Assembly (NCBI GenBank): GCA_040399685.1 | Contig: JBBART010000001.1 | Span: forward strand, 62,001-126,000 | Direction: 5' to 3' | Source: CAIQQQ01 sp040399685 | Lineage (GTDB): Bacteria; Pseudomonadota; Alphaproteobacteria; Acetobacterales; Acetobacteraceae | Length of the DNA: 64,000 bases | Shown here: positions 33,758-41,933 of the stretch, piece by piece | Layout: the number at the start of each line of letters is the position of its first letter | Numbering within the stretch: position 1 is the first letter of the stretch | Made by a program: the position numbers and the translations under genes | Notes under the pieces: model-generated | Told to the model about the DNA's origin: nothing | Databases searched by the model: none | The model's input: the letters and a program-made list of their open reading frames with translations, nothing else

Positions 33758-34572
33758 CGGGTCGTTATCCTGGCACAGTGATGTGGCAGATTCTGATATG
33801 CGCCATCGTTCTGGCGATCTGGCAGTGGGGCTATGATGTGCACGCGGTCTTCCCGGCCCTGGTGCCAGATCTGTTCGATCCTTATTTCATCTCCAAGCCA
33901 TCGGAGATCTGGAGCGGGTTTCTGCTGCTGGGCTGCTTCAAGACCAGCCTCGGCGCTTGGAATGGGTGGAGCAACGGTGATTTTGGCCGCTGCATGGTGA
34001 AGTTCGACAACAATTTGTGGTTTGCCACATGGGTCACGCTCAAAAACACCTTCTTTGGCTTTATCAGCGGTGTTTCCAGCGGGTTTGTTCTGGGCTTGAT
34101 ACTTGGCCGTTCTGATCGTTTGAGTGCGATCTGCCAGCCTTTCATCACCGCGGTGAATTCCATCCCCCGCATCGCACTCGCACCGATCATTGTGCTGGCA
34201 TTTGGCATTGGCGACAGTTCCAAGATCGTTACATCCTGGATCGTTGTGGTGTTCCTGGTGTTCTACAACACGTTTGCCGGCGCGCGTTCGGTGGATGAGG
34301 CTTTCGTCAATGCGGCCCGCCTGCTGGGCGCCAGCGAATGGAAGATCACCCGCAGCGTCGTCATCCCGTCCACCATGGCCTGGGTTTTCGCCTCGCTGAC
34401 GCCGGCCATCTCGTTTGCCCTGATCGGTGTTATCGTGGGGGAATTCATCGGCGCCGAACACGGCATCGGCCGGCTCATCATTGAATCCGAGGCGCGTGGC
34501 GAGGCATCCGGCATGATGGTGGCCGTTATCATCTTGATGGTCGTGGGCGTCGTCTTGTCAGCGTTGATCTAG
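33754..34572 (+). CDS. ABC transporter permease, TauC/SsuC type
   Basis: A 272-residue inner-membrane permease overlapping the ATPase gene by ATGA. The family core (TLKNTFFGFISGVSSGFVLG, SIPRIALAPIIVLAFGIG, EAA loop VNAARLLGASEWKITRSVVIPST) is intact. Two differences stand out: an extra 15-20 residue segment after PSEIWSGF (GCFKTSLGAWNGWSNGDFG), and an abrupt end straight after the last transmembrane helix (VVGVVLSALI), without the usual cytoplasmic tail. It may still function, because the last helix is complete. Confidence 0.87.
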   Translation: MTGRYPGTVMWQILICAIVLAIWQWGYDVHAVFPALVPDLFDPYFISKPSEIWSGFLLLGCFKTSLGAWNGWSNGDFGRCMVKFDNNLWFATWVTLKNTFFGFISGVSSGFVLGLILGRSDRLSAICQPFITAVNSIPRIALAPIIVLAFGIGDSSKIVTSWIVVVFLVFYNTFAGARSVDEAFVNAARLLGASEWKITRSVVIPSTMAWVFASLTPAISFALIGVIVGEFIGAEHGIGRLIIESEARGEASGMMVAVIILMVVGVVLSALI

Positions 34573-34649
34573 CGTTTGCAGGTTTACTTGCTTCGGTGGC
34601 AGCAAATACAGCGCTCGTGATGGTGTGCCGGGTGGGCGGGAAGTAACGC

Positions 34650-35477
34650 TCAAAATCCGTAGAGCGCACGTGGGTTATCGACGAGGATGCGGTGGCGCAC
34701 GGCCTCCTCCGGCGCCCAGGTGATCAGCAGGTCGAGCAGCATGGCGTCGTCAGGCGGGGTTTGCACGGCCACATGCGGCCAGTTGCTGGCCCAGATCATT
34801 CGGTCTGGCGCCGTGGCCACGGCAGCCATCGCCAGCGCGCCCACATCGGCATAAAGCGGCGGCCCGGCGCGTGAGACCTCGTAGGGAGCGGCGAGTTTCA
34901 GCCAGGTTCTGCCGCTGTCGAGCAGGCGCAGCAGGGTACGGAAGCCGTCATGCTCCACGGTGACCGGTTCGAGAAACTTGCCGACGTGATCGATGACCAG
35001 CGGGGTGGGCAGGCGCCGCAGCAGGGGCTCGCGGTCCGCAAGCAGGCGGCCATCCATTTGCAGTTGAATGTGCCAGCCGAACGTGGCCACGCGGTCAGCG
35101 ATCTGTTCGATGGCGTCCCAGGGCAGAATGCCGCCCGGCAGCATCTGGCAGCGCGCGCCGCAGATGCCCAATGCGGTCAGGCGTTCCAATTCGGCGTCGC
35201 TGGTGTCGGGGCCGATGACGGCAACGCCGCGTGTGGTCGCAAGCCCCAGGGCTGCGATTGCCTCGGTGGTGGCGCTGTTGTCGAACCCGTAGGCGGTGGG
35301 CTGCACCACGATGCTGCGCGTCAGGCCGAGCGTACGCTGGACGCTCCGATATCCGGGGACATCGGCCCATGCAGGTCCTGGGCCGGCTGCGTTTGGCGCC
35401 AGGGGTTTCTGATGGTCGTAGATGTGGATGTGGCAATCGCAGGTATTGTCGGGTGCGAGCAGCCGGGGCGCGTTCAC
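34650..35477 (-). CDS. COG3618-type amidohydrolase (2-pyrone-4,6-dicarboxylate lactonase-like)
   Basis: A 275-residue TIM-barrel hydrolase of the amidohydrolase-2 group. The metal-type H-x-H appears as CDCHIHIYD at residues 13-21; other barrel-end residues lie in IVVQPTAYG, QLQMDG and VIDHVGKF. In the last strand the usual catalytic Asp of SDWPH is Asn (WASNWPHV), a variant I also associate with lactonase-like members. Its ATG overlaps the dehydrogenase stop, so it is the last gene of the TRAP operon. It probably hydrolyses a lactone or cyclic ester derived from the imported acid. Confidence 0.82.
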   Translation of the reverse strand: MNAPRLLAPDNTCDCHIHIYDHQKPLAPNAAGPGPAWADVPGYRSVQRTLGLTRSIVVQPTAYGFDNSATTEAIAALGLATTRGVAVIGPDTSDAELERLTALGICGARCQMLPGGILPWDAIEQIADRVATFGWHIQLQMDGRLLADREPLLRRLPTPLVIDHVGKFLEPVTVEHDGFRTLLRLLDSGRTWLKLAAPYEVSRAGPPLYADVGALAMAAVATAPDRMIWASNWPHVAVQTPPDDAMLLDLLITWAPEEAVRHRILVDNPRALYGF

Positions 35478-36454
35478 AGCCGCCGGGTCCAGCTTGCGGC
35501 GTTTACCGCGCCGTGCGGAACCTCGCCCCGTGCCAGCGCCGCAACCTGGCTGACAGTGTCGAGCGCCTGGAATTCGATGGCCGGCGGTGTCAGCCCGCCG
35601 ATATGGGGGGTGGCGATGACGTTGGGCAGCCGGGTGAGGGCAGGGGAGGGCATCTGGTCGGTGGCGCGGCCGACATCGAGGGCGGCACCGGCGATGCGTC
35701 CTTCGGTGAGGGCGGCGGCCAGGGCGTCCTCGTCCACCAGATTGCCGCGGGAGAGGTTGAGGAAGCAGGCATGCGGCTTCATGCGCGCGAAGGCGGCTGC
35801 GTTCATCAGGTTCTCGGTCGCATCGATGGCGACCGCGAGGCAGAGCACGTAGTCGGCGGTGGACAGCAGGTTGTCCAACGGCACGTGGGTGAGGCGTGCA
35901 TCGTCGACCGTGGCGTAGGGGTCGGCGATCAGCACGTTCATGCCCATGGCCACAGCGATGGGGGCCAGATTCCGGCCGATGCTGCCATAGCCGATGATGC
36001 CGAGCGTGCTGCCCGCCAATTGCCGGCCCATGCGTGCCTCGGCGGCGTGGCCGGACTGGTATTCGGCCGTGGCGCGGGAGATGCCGCGTGACAGATCGAC
36101 CAGATAGCCCAGCGCCAGTTCCGTGACCGATGCCACGAAGCCGGGGCCAGCCTGGGTGACCAGCACGCCATGGGCCGACGCGATGGCGACATCGATGTTG
36201 CGAATGTCTACCGCGCAGCGCAGGAACGCCTTCAGGTTCGGCAAGGCCGCGAAGATCTCGCCCGGCCCGGTGGTGAGGCGGTCGGCGACGATGAGATCCA
36301 CGTCGCGCGCGGCGGCAATGAGCGCTGATGGGGCGAGCGCGTCGCAGCCTTCCTGCAACGTGACCTGGCCGAGCGCGCGGAGGCCGGCCAACGCCCGCTC
36401 GCCGTAATATTGTTCCCGCATCTGGGTGGAATGCGTGAGCAGGATTTTCAGCAT
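35474..36454 (-). CDS. D-isomer-specific 2-hydroxyacid dehydrogenase
   Basis: A 326-residue NAD(P)-dependent dehydrogenase converting a 2-hydroxyacid to a 2-ketoacid or the reverse. The Rossmann motif is GIIGYGSIGRNLAP, the catalytic Arg is in LNLSRGNLVDE and the catalytic His in ATPHIGG. The segment holding the catalytic Glu in most members (DVFExEP) reads LDVGRATDQMPSP, so the acid is missing or replaced by Asp. This looks like a subfamily trait and not damage. It lies between the TRAP permease and the amidohydrolase, which suggests oxidation of the imported hydroxyacid. Confidence 0.86.
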   Translation of the reverse strand: MLKILLTHSTQMREQYYGERALAGLRALGQVTLQEGCDALAPSALIAAARDVDLIVADRLTTGPGEIFAALPNLKAFLRCAVDIRNIDVAIASAHGVLVTQAGPGFVASVTELALGYLVDLSRGISRATAEYQSGHAAEARMGRQLAGSTLGIIGYGSIGRNLAPIAVAMGMNVLIADPYATVDDARLTHVPLDNLLSTADYVLCLAVAIDATENLMNAAAFARMKPHACFLNLSRGNLVDEDALAAALTEGRIAGAALDVGRATDQMPSPALTRLPNVIATPHIGGLTPPAIEFQALDTVSQVAALARGEVPHGAVNAASWTRRL

Positions 36455-36473
36455 GATGCGGCTTCCTTCAGGA

Positions 36474-38333
36474 TCAGTAGCCGAATGCGCGGGGCAAGAA
36501 AGTGCTGATAGCCGGCACGAAGGCGATGACCAACAGGCATACGAACAGCAGGCTCAGATAGCCGAGCATGGGCTTGACGGTGCTCTCGATCGGCACCTTG
36601 CCGATGAGGCAGGCGCCATAGAGGCCAAGCCCGAGCGGCGGCGCGAACAGGCCGATGCCCATGGCGATGACCAGAACAACGCCGAAGTGGAGTGGATCGA
36701 CGCCGAGATTGACCGCAACCGGCATCAGCAGCGGCCCAAAGATAATAAGCGCGGCAGCCCCTTCGAGCACTGAGCCCATCACGATCAGAATGATGATGGA
36801 CAGCACCATGAACAGCCAGACGCCGTGGGATTTGGACAGTTCGACCAGAACCGCGCCCACTGCGTGCGGCACCTGCTCCAGCGTCAGCACGAAGGCCAGT
36901 GCCTGGGCGGCGGCGACGATGAACAGCACCAGGCCCGAGCGGGTGGCGGCATGGACGAAGCTGCGCGCCAGCGAGATGGGGCCCAGTTCGCGAAACACCA
37001 CGCCGCCGATGACGATGGCATACAGCGCGGCGAAGGCGGAGATTTCCGTGGCCGTGGCAAAGCCGCTTTTGAAACCGACAAAGATCATCAGGATCAGCCC
37101 GAACGAAGCCGCGCCACCGCCCCACAGGCTTGCCTTGGACTGATGCGGCCCGACCTCGATCAGCGCGTCTGGTGCGGGCTTGCCGAAGATGATGCACACC
37201 GCGATCAGCACGACCGCCATCAGCCCCGCCGGTAACAATCCGGCCATGAAGAGGCCGCCGATCGACAGATTGGCGACGAAGCCGAGGATGATGAGGTTGA
37301 TGCAGGGGGGAATGGTCTCGGCCATGACAGCGGTTGCCGCCAACAGCGCCACGGCGCTCCCCGGCTTCTGCCCCGAACGGCGTGCCGCCGGGATCAGCAC
37401 CGAGCCGACAGCCGCCACGTCGGCCATTTTTGAACCAGAGATGCCGGAGAACATCACCATCGATGTCACCATCACCACGTTCAGCCCGCCACGCGTGCGG
37501 CCGACCAGGCGCTGGAGCAGGGCGATGAGGCGCACGGACATGCCGTTCGCCTCCATCAGGTAGCCCACCAGGATGAAGAACGGGATGGCCAGCAGCACGA
37601 AATTGTCGATCCCGCGCGCCATCTGCTGGGCGAAGATCACGCCCGGCAGCGTGCCCTCAACCCAGATGAACAGCAGCGAGGCGAGGGCGATGGCAAAGCC
37701 GATCGGCAGGCCGCCTACAAGGGTGACGACGAAGCCAACGCCCATGAAAACCCGCGAGGACGGCATGCTGTCCGGAAACAGCGCGTCGGCCCCCAGATAG
37801 GCGGCGACCGCCAGCACAACGATGCCGATGCCACGCAGCAGGTCGCCGATCGGCCGCTTGCGGCACTGGTCGGCGGCAAACAGCGTCATGAAGCAGGCGC
37901 CGGCTGCCATCGGGTAGAAGGTGAGTTCAAGCGGCAGGCCGGAGCCGGTGGTCTGCCCGGTGGTGAGGAAGCCGAGTTTGGCCGCGTTGCGCGCCACCGC
38001 CGCCGAGATCACCACCACCAGCACGGCGCCGACGGCATCGACCAGCCGGCGCGGGTATGGCGCCAGCCGGTCGATAAAGAACGCCACGCCAAGATTTTCC
38101 GTCCGTGCAAGGGCGCTGGCGGCGCCGAAGAAGCTCGACCCCACCATCAACCCACGGGCCACATCGTCGGCCCATTCCACCGGCGCGTTGAAGGCGAAGC
38201 GCAGCAACACCGAGGCGATGACCACCACCAGGTCGGCAGCCAGCATGAGGGCCGCCAGCGTGTCGGTGATCGTGACGAGAGGAGCGATCATCGATCGTCG
38301 CCCGCCCTGCAGGGACGCCTCGGAGACGGACAT
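36474..38333 (-). CDS. TRAP transporter fused small and large permease (DctQM)
   Basis: A 619-residue membrane protein. Residues 1-175 correspond to the four-helix DctQ subunit (ending near ADQCRKR), and residues 190-619 to the DctM channel, with a discontinuous-helix core (GGLPIGFAIALASL, SGISGSKMADVAAVGSVLIPA and GIGLFAPPLGLGLYG). Fused DctQM proteins are known in TRAP systems. It uses an ion gradient to import an organic acid delivered by the DctP protein encoded just upstream (two bases between stop and start). Confidence 0.92.
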   Translation of the reverse strand: MSVSEASLQGGRRSMIAPLVTITDTLAALMLAADLVVVIASVLLRFAFNAPVEWADDVARGLMVGSSFFGAASALARTENLGVAFFIDRLAPYPRRLVDAVGAVLVVVISAAVARNAAKLGFLTTGQTTGSGLPLELTFYPMAAGACFMTLFAADQCRKRPIGDLLRGIGIVVLAVAAYLGADALFPDSMPSSRVFMGVGFVVTLVGGLPIGFAIALASLLFIWVEGTLPGVIFAQQMARGIDNFVLLAIPFFILVGYLMEANGMSVRLIALLQRLVGRTRGGLNVVMVTSMVMFSGISGSKMADVAAVGSVLIPAARRSGQKPGSAVALLAATAVMAETIPPCINLIILGFVANLSIGGLFMAGLLPAGLMAVVLIAVCIIFGKPAPDALIEVGPHQSKASLWGGGAASFGLILMIFVGFKSGFATATEISAFAALYAIVIGGVVFRELGPISLARSFVHAATRSGLVLFIVAAAQALAFVLTLEQVPHAVGAVLVELSKSHGVWLFMVLSIIILIVMGSVLEGAAALIIFGPLLMPVAVNLGVDPLHFGVVLVIAMGIGLFAPPLGLGLYGACLIGKVPIESTVKPMLGYLSLLFVCLLVIAFVPAISTFLPRAFGY

Positions 38334-38335
38334 GG

Positions 38336-39364
38336 TCAGGCCTGCGTTGCGCGGATGATGTCAACGATGGGCTTGGCTTCGGGGCGGGCTGCCAGGAAAT
38401 TGGTTGTCTGCGGCAGCACGCGCTTGCGGAAGGCCTCGCGGTCGCAATCGATCACCTTGACGCCTTTTTCACCCAGCACCTGCAGCGCTTCCTTTTCAAC
38501 CGCGAGGCCGTGGCTACGCGTCGCGGCGGCGGCTTTGGTGGCGGCGTCGAGGAAGCCCTCGCGCAGCTTGGGGTCAAGGCGGTTGAAGGTGGCGTCGCTG
38601 AAATAGACGGCCAGGGGCGAGAAGTTGTGCTCGGTCAGCGAGTAGAACTTGGTTGTCTCATAGAACTTGCTGGCGAGAATGGTCGGCGGATCATGCTCGA
38701 GGCCATCCAGCACGCCGGCTTGCAGGGCGGTGTAGACCTCGCCGAACGCCAGCGGTGTGGCGGCGGCGCCCATCAGGCGCAGGCATTCGGTGATGATTGG
38801 GTTGGGCAAGGTGCGGATCTTGAGGCCCATCAGGTCCTCGGGGGTATTGACTGCCTTGCGGGCCATCACGCTGCGGGCACCGAAATTGTAGGCCCAGGCG
38901 ATGATGCGGATGTTGGCACCCTTGAGCAGTGCGGCCTCGATCGGCTTGGCCGCGCCGGCGTCGAACGCCTTGGTCTGCTGGGGAAAGCTGGAGAACATGT
39001 AGCCGAGGTCGAACGTGCCCACGAGCGGCACCAGATTGGCCGAGATTGACGAGCCGGACACCATCAGGTCGATCACGCCCAACTTCACCGAGTTGATGAC
39101 GTCGATTTCCTGGCCGAGTTGGTTATCGGGAAAGAACGTTACGTCGATCTGGTCGCCGAGGCCGTTGGCTTTGAGGGCTGCCATCAGCCGGTCGTAATAG
39201 ACGCGACCATTGGCGTATTTGGGGTCGTTGGCCTGTGACGACGACATCTTCAGCTTGATGGTGGCGGCGGATGCGCGGCCGATCAGTGCGGGAGAACATA
39301 ACGCGCCTGCTGCCAATGCGGCTGATGCTCCGATGAGTGAACGGCGCCTGATGATGCGAGTCAT
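38336..39364 (-). CDS. TRAP transporter substrate-binding protein (DctP type)
   Basis: A 342-residue periplasmic receptor. It has a twin-arginine-like leader (IIRRRSLIGASAALAAG, cleavage near ASA-AT). The family block LMGAAATPLAFGEVYTALQAGVLDG and the conserved carboxylate-binding arginine region (MGLKIRTLPNP) are present. It is the first gene of the minus-strand TRAP operon and is divergent from the GntR regulator. The ligand is probably a hydroxy- or dicarboxylic acid, given the dehydrogenase and lactonase-like genes downstream. Confidence 0.9.
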   Translation of the reverse strand: MTRIIRRRSLIGASAALAAGALCSPALIGRASAATIKLKMSSSQANDPKYANGRVYYDRLMAALKANGLGDQIDVTFFPDNQLGQEIDVINSVKLGVIDLMVSGSSISANLVPLVGTFDLGYMFSSFPQQTKAFDAGAAKPIEAALLKGANIRIIAWAYNFGARSVMARKAVNTPEDLMGLKIRTLPNPIITECLRLMGAAATPLAFGEVYTALQAGVLDGLEHDPPTILASKFYETTKFYSLTEHNFSPLAVYFSDATFNRLDPKLREGFLDAATKAAAATRSHGLAVEKEALQVLGEKGVKVIDCDREAFRKRVLPQTTNFLAARPEAKPIVDIIRATQA

Positions 39365-39512
39365 GGCCGATTTTGCTCCCGTTCCGGGCAGGCTTTAGCG
39401 CCCGCCTCATTGAAGTTGATGCAATCCAACTACACATAATGTATGACCAGAATTTGGGGCATGGCAAGCGCCCGGTTTTGCCCAAATACGTGTTTCGTGA
39501 TGAAAGGGCCCC
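39365..39512. promoter_or_regulatory. Divergent control region, TRAP operon / GntR regulator
   Basis: A 148-base spacer between divergent genes. The near centre contains ACATAATGT (39434-39442), a perfect 4-1-4 palindrome in an AT-rich stretch (TACACATAATGTATG). FadR-type GntR proteins often bind short palindromes between themselves and the operon they repress, so this is the best operator candidate. No clear promoter boxes. Confidence 0.45.
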
Positions 39513-40253
39513 ATGTTCGCCAACGCCACTCCACTGCTGCGCACCGTTCATGCCCAGGTTGCCGATCAGATCGGCGCCACGATTGTGCGTGGCGATGTGG
39601 CACCCGGTGATGCGCTGCCGTCGGAGATGCGGATCTGCGACATGATGGCCGTCAGCCGCACGGTGGTGCGCGAAGCCATTCGCGTGCTGGCTGGGAAGGG
39701 TTTGGTGGTGTCACGCGCCAAAAGCGGCACGCGGGTGCGGCCACCCGAGGAATGGAATCAACTCGACCCTGACGTTCTGCGCTGGCAGTTGGAATCAGCC
39801 AATGTGGATTCTTATCTGGCCAAGTTGTTTCAGTTGCGGCATGCGGTGGAGCCGGCCGCGGCAGCGCTGGCCGCAACGGCTGCGACACCAGCCGATCTCA
39901 CGCGGCTGCGGGCCAGTTTTGAAGCCATGGTGACCGCGCCTGATGATGCGGCGTTTGTGGGTGCGGATGTTGATTTTCATAAAAACATATACTTCGCAAC
40001 TCGGAACGAGTTCTTCTGGCCGATTGCGCAGATGTTTGAGATGACCCTGGGTCGTAGCTTCGCCATCACGGCTCCTGGCGATCATCGCCCCCGCGGCATA
40101 GCTGAACATGGCGATGTCTTGGCAGCGATTGAACGGCGCGACCCAGAGGCCGCACGTGCGGCGACGATGGTGTTGCTTGATAGTTCGAGGCAGGATTTGA
40201 TACGCATGCGTGGTGAAGACACACAGAAAGCCATAACCTCTAAGAAGGCGTGA
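39513..40253 (+). CDS. GntR-family regulator, FadR subfamily (FCD domain)
   Basis: A 246-residue regulator. The winged helix spans residues 1-75 (HAQVADQIGATIVRGDVAPGDALPSEMRIC and SRTVVREAIRVLAGKGLV), and a helical FCD effector domain follows, with its metal/ligand residues in ADVDFHKNIY and EHGDVLAAI. FCD regulators bind carboxylic acids or sugar acids and usually repress the neighbouring uptake genes. The divergent TRAP operon is the likely target. Confidence 0.9.
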   Translation: MFANATPLLRTVHAQVADQIGATIVRGDVAPGDALPSEMRICDMMAVSRTVVREAIRVLAGKGLVVSRAKSGTRVRPPEEWNQLDPDVLRWQLESANVDSYLAKLFQLRHAVEPAAAALAATAATPADLTRLRASFEAMVTAPDDAAFVGADVDFHKNIYFATRNEFFWPIAQMFEMTLGRSFAITAPGDHRPRGIAEHGDVLAAIERRDPEAARAATMVLLDSSRQDLIRMRGEDTQKAITSKKA

Positions 40254-40707
40254 AATACCTCAGTGATCTTGGGGACGCGTTTCGTCGGCCGCGGGTCAGA
40301 GTGTGGCGCATGCAGCATCTGGCGCAATAAGATGGGCAAACATATTTTGGCCAACATGAAATCCCTGATGATTCGTATCATACTGAATTTCCAAATCCGA
40401 AGGTGACTGATCCAGCGCTTGTTCAGCGTGAGACATCAGATGTCCGCCGGTTGCTACAACCCCGTGGACTGCAGAACGGTCCGCATTTGCGTAACGAGTG
40501 TAGGCAAAATTTCTCTTTTGGGAGGTTTTTGTGCATAATTACCTTGTGTAACGTCATTTATGATGCAGTATCGCCACATTCATGATGTAAAAAATATTAT
40601 TTTCATGTTAAAGCGTGCTTTAAGACTTGCGCAAAAATTAATATTGGTCGAATCTGTTCTGGTAATCGGAATTATTCCGTTTACAAAATGTTAGGTTACC
40701 AAGCAAT
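40254..40707. other. Intergenic, increasingly AT-rich region
   Basis: 454 bases without a convincing gene. GC content drops sharply after about 40500, marking the left edge of an AT-rich island. It contains the palindrome at 40608-40623 (listed separately) and must hold the promoter of the HdeA/B-like gene. Confidence 0.5.
40608..40623. promoter_or_regulatory. Palindrome TTAAAGC-GT-GCTTTAA, candidate operator
   Basis: A perfect palindrome with seven-base arms and a two-base centre, 84 bases before the HdeA/B-like start. The tight centre makes an RNA hairpin unlikely and a protein-binding site more likely. The regulator is unknown. Confidence 0.4.
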
Positions 40708-40965
40708 ATGAAATTCGTTATTTTTGCAGCTGCGGCCGCCATCGGTGTGTTTGCCTCGTTCACGGCGAGCGCGCAGGTTGCAGATCCCAATATGAAATGC
40801 TCAGAATATCTTAAAGTAGCACAGCCAACCCCGAAGACCGGCGACGCAACGATGGATTCCCAGATGGCTGATCTGGACAAAAAAAGTGAACGATTATTGC
40901 AAAGCGCATCCGGCAGCAACCGCGATGGAAGCTGCTACAAAAGCAATGGGCGGTTAAAGCGATAG
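40708..40965 (+). CDS. HdeA/HdeB-like small periplasmic protein, frameshifted in an A7 run
   Basis: As sequenced this is an 85-residue protein with a signal peptide (residues 1-22, FTASAQ-VA) and a mature start ADPNMKCSEYLK like HdeB's MTCQEFIDL. The seven-A run at 40879-40885 breaks the frame. With one A fewer, the protein ends in DKKVNDYCKAHPAATAMEAA...MGG at a TAA (40955-40957), 82 residues in all. That tail matches the HdeB VIEYCKKNP region and restores the second cysteine (Cys31 and Cys64), so the family disulfide can form. HdeA/HdeB are acid-stress chaperones of the periplasm. The shift may be a sequencing error in a homopolymer, a mutation or a slippage site. Confidence 0.75.
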   Translation: MKFVIFAAAAAIGVFASFTASAQVADPNMKCSEYLKVAQPTPKTGDATMDSQMADLDKKSERLLQSASGSNRDGSCYKSNGRLKR

Positions 40966-40986
40966 ATTTTTAGAGCATGCTAACCT

Positions 40987-41005
40987 AACCCTGTTTTTTA
41001 GGGTT
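40987..41005 (+). terminator. Weak terminator hairpin after the HdeA/B-like gene
   Basis: AACCCT (40987-40992) pairs with AGGGTT (41000-41005) across a T-rich loop and is followed by a T-rich stretch (TTGGTTTGCTCTTT). It lies about 30 bases after the stop codon. The stem is short. Confidence 0.45.
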
Positions 41006-41220
41006 TTGGTTTGCTCTTTGTCTGATTCAGGATGCTGGCTAAAATTAGGGCCAGCATCTATGGGTCATTTCTAGCCTGGTCTGTGTGAGGGCGTGTTATC
41101 ATGGGGGGGTGTCCGCGCGGCGTCGCGGGTTTTTCTGGTGGGAGATTGTAATTTCAAGTTCCAGGCGTCAGTTCAATTGCCTTTTCGATGGCCAGCGAGC
41201 AACTGTTCCAGAATGTGATG

Positions 41221-41249
41221 ATTTAGCCCCTGCTTTCAGGGGGCTAAAT
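41221..41249. terminator. Perfect 10-bp stem hairpin, probable bidirectional terminator
   Basis: ATTTAGCCCC (41221-41230) and GGGGCTAAAT (41240-41249) form a perfect ten-pair stem around a nine-base loop. The A/T-rich ends make it terminator-like on both strands. It lies between the HdeA/B-like gene (plus) and the minus-strand hypothetical gene ending at 41340, the place where two converging transcripts should stop. Confidence 0.65.
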
Positions 41250-41339
41250 TTGCTGCCTGTGTCGGGCAATCAGCATTTCTCGACGTTTTGCGGCAAAATC
41301 AAAACGCAGTAAAAATTTGAGGTTTCAGCAAAACTTTAA

Positions 41340-41732
41340 TTATAATGTTTGAATCGGGCTTGATGCCAAAATGTCTGATGCGCGTGTCTTGGGGCGCGAT
41401 GTTGGAACATTCTGTAGCCCATTCTGTAACAGAAAATTCTGTAACCCACTCGCCAACGTTTGCGCTCCATTAAGGGGCATTGTGATCCGCGCAACGACGA
41501 CAGCTTTTTGCACGGCCGGTTCTGTTGAATTGTCCCAGCGTAGTGACACAAATTTTATTGTGACACTTCCCGAGTTCGCTGAAAAACTGGATGCAAATGA
41601 CGAAAACAGCTCTGGCGAAAACATATTCTCGGCCAAGATAATTTGATCGTTTTTTGGGCGTGATGGCGCTGCAGCAGTGAGTGAATTTTGCGTGCCGACC
41701 GAATCGGTGCCCGCATCGGATGATGTGCCCAT
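41340..41732 (-). CDS. Hypothetical protein downstream of the giant secreted protein
   Basis: A 130-residue frame in the same direction as the giant gene and 201 bases after it. The middle reads VTIKFVSLRWDNS, and the later ARITMPLNGAQTLASGLQNFL resembles the beta strand plus helix of small DUF3467-like proteins. The resemblance is faint. There is no signal peptide, and the ribosome binding site is weak. Codon use is less GC-biased than elsewhere, like the island around it. Probably a real gene, function unknown. Confidence 0.45.
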   Translation of the reverse strand: MGTSSDAGTDSVGTQNSLTAAAPSRPKNDQIILAENMFSPELFSSFASSFSANSGSVTIKFVSLRWDNSTEPAVQKAVVVARITMPLNGAQTLASGLQNFLLQNGLQNVPTSRPKTRASDILASSPIQTL

Positions 41733-41933
41733 AAGCAGTGTCTTTCAATGTAAATGAAGCCATAGCGGGGTGTTCAGGAAGTAACTGGGCTTCGGAAGGA
41801 TTTTCGTATTACAATTTATAAGTTAACAAATTTTTGAATTCGCGCAACCTCTCGAAACAACAAAAAATATGTTAAAATTTAGATGTTCACATCGCTTCGG
41901 TGGTTTTTGATCACGCTGTCTGAAGCCCTTGTC

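Larger units (their letters stand above)
40966..41339. other. Intergenic AT-rich region with a second hairpin
   Basis: 374 bases with no convincing gene. It contains the weak terminator at 40987-41005 and a better hairpin at 41221-41249 (listed separately). A short open frame at 41085-41312 has no ribosome binding site or recognisable composition, and I do not call it. Confidence 0.5.

Noticed and set aside
40403..40585. 60-codon plus-strand frame near the left edge of the AT-rich island
   Set aside because: There is no ribosome binding site and no recognisable protein features.
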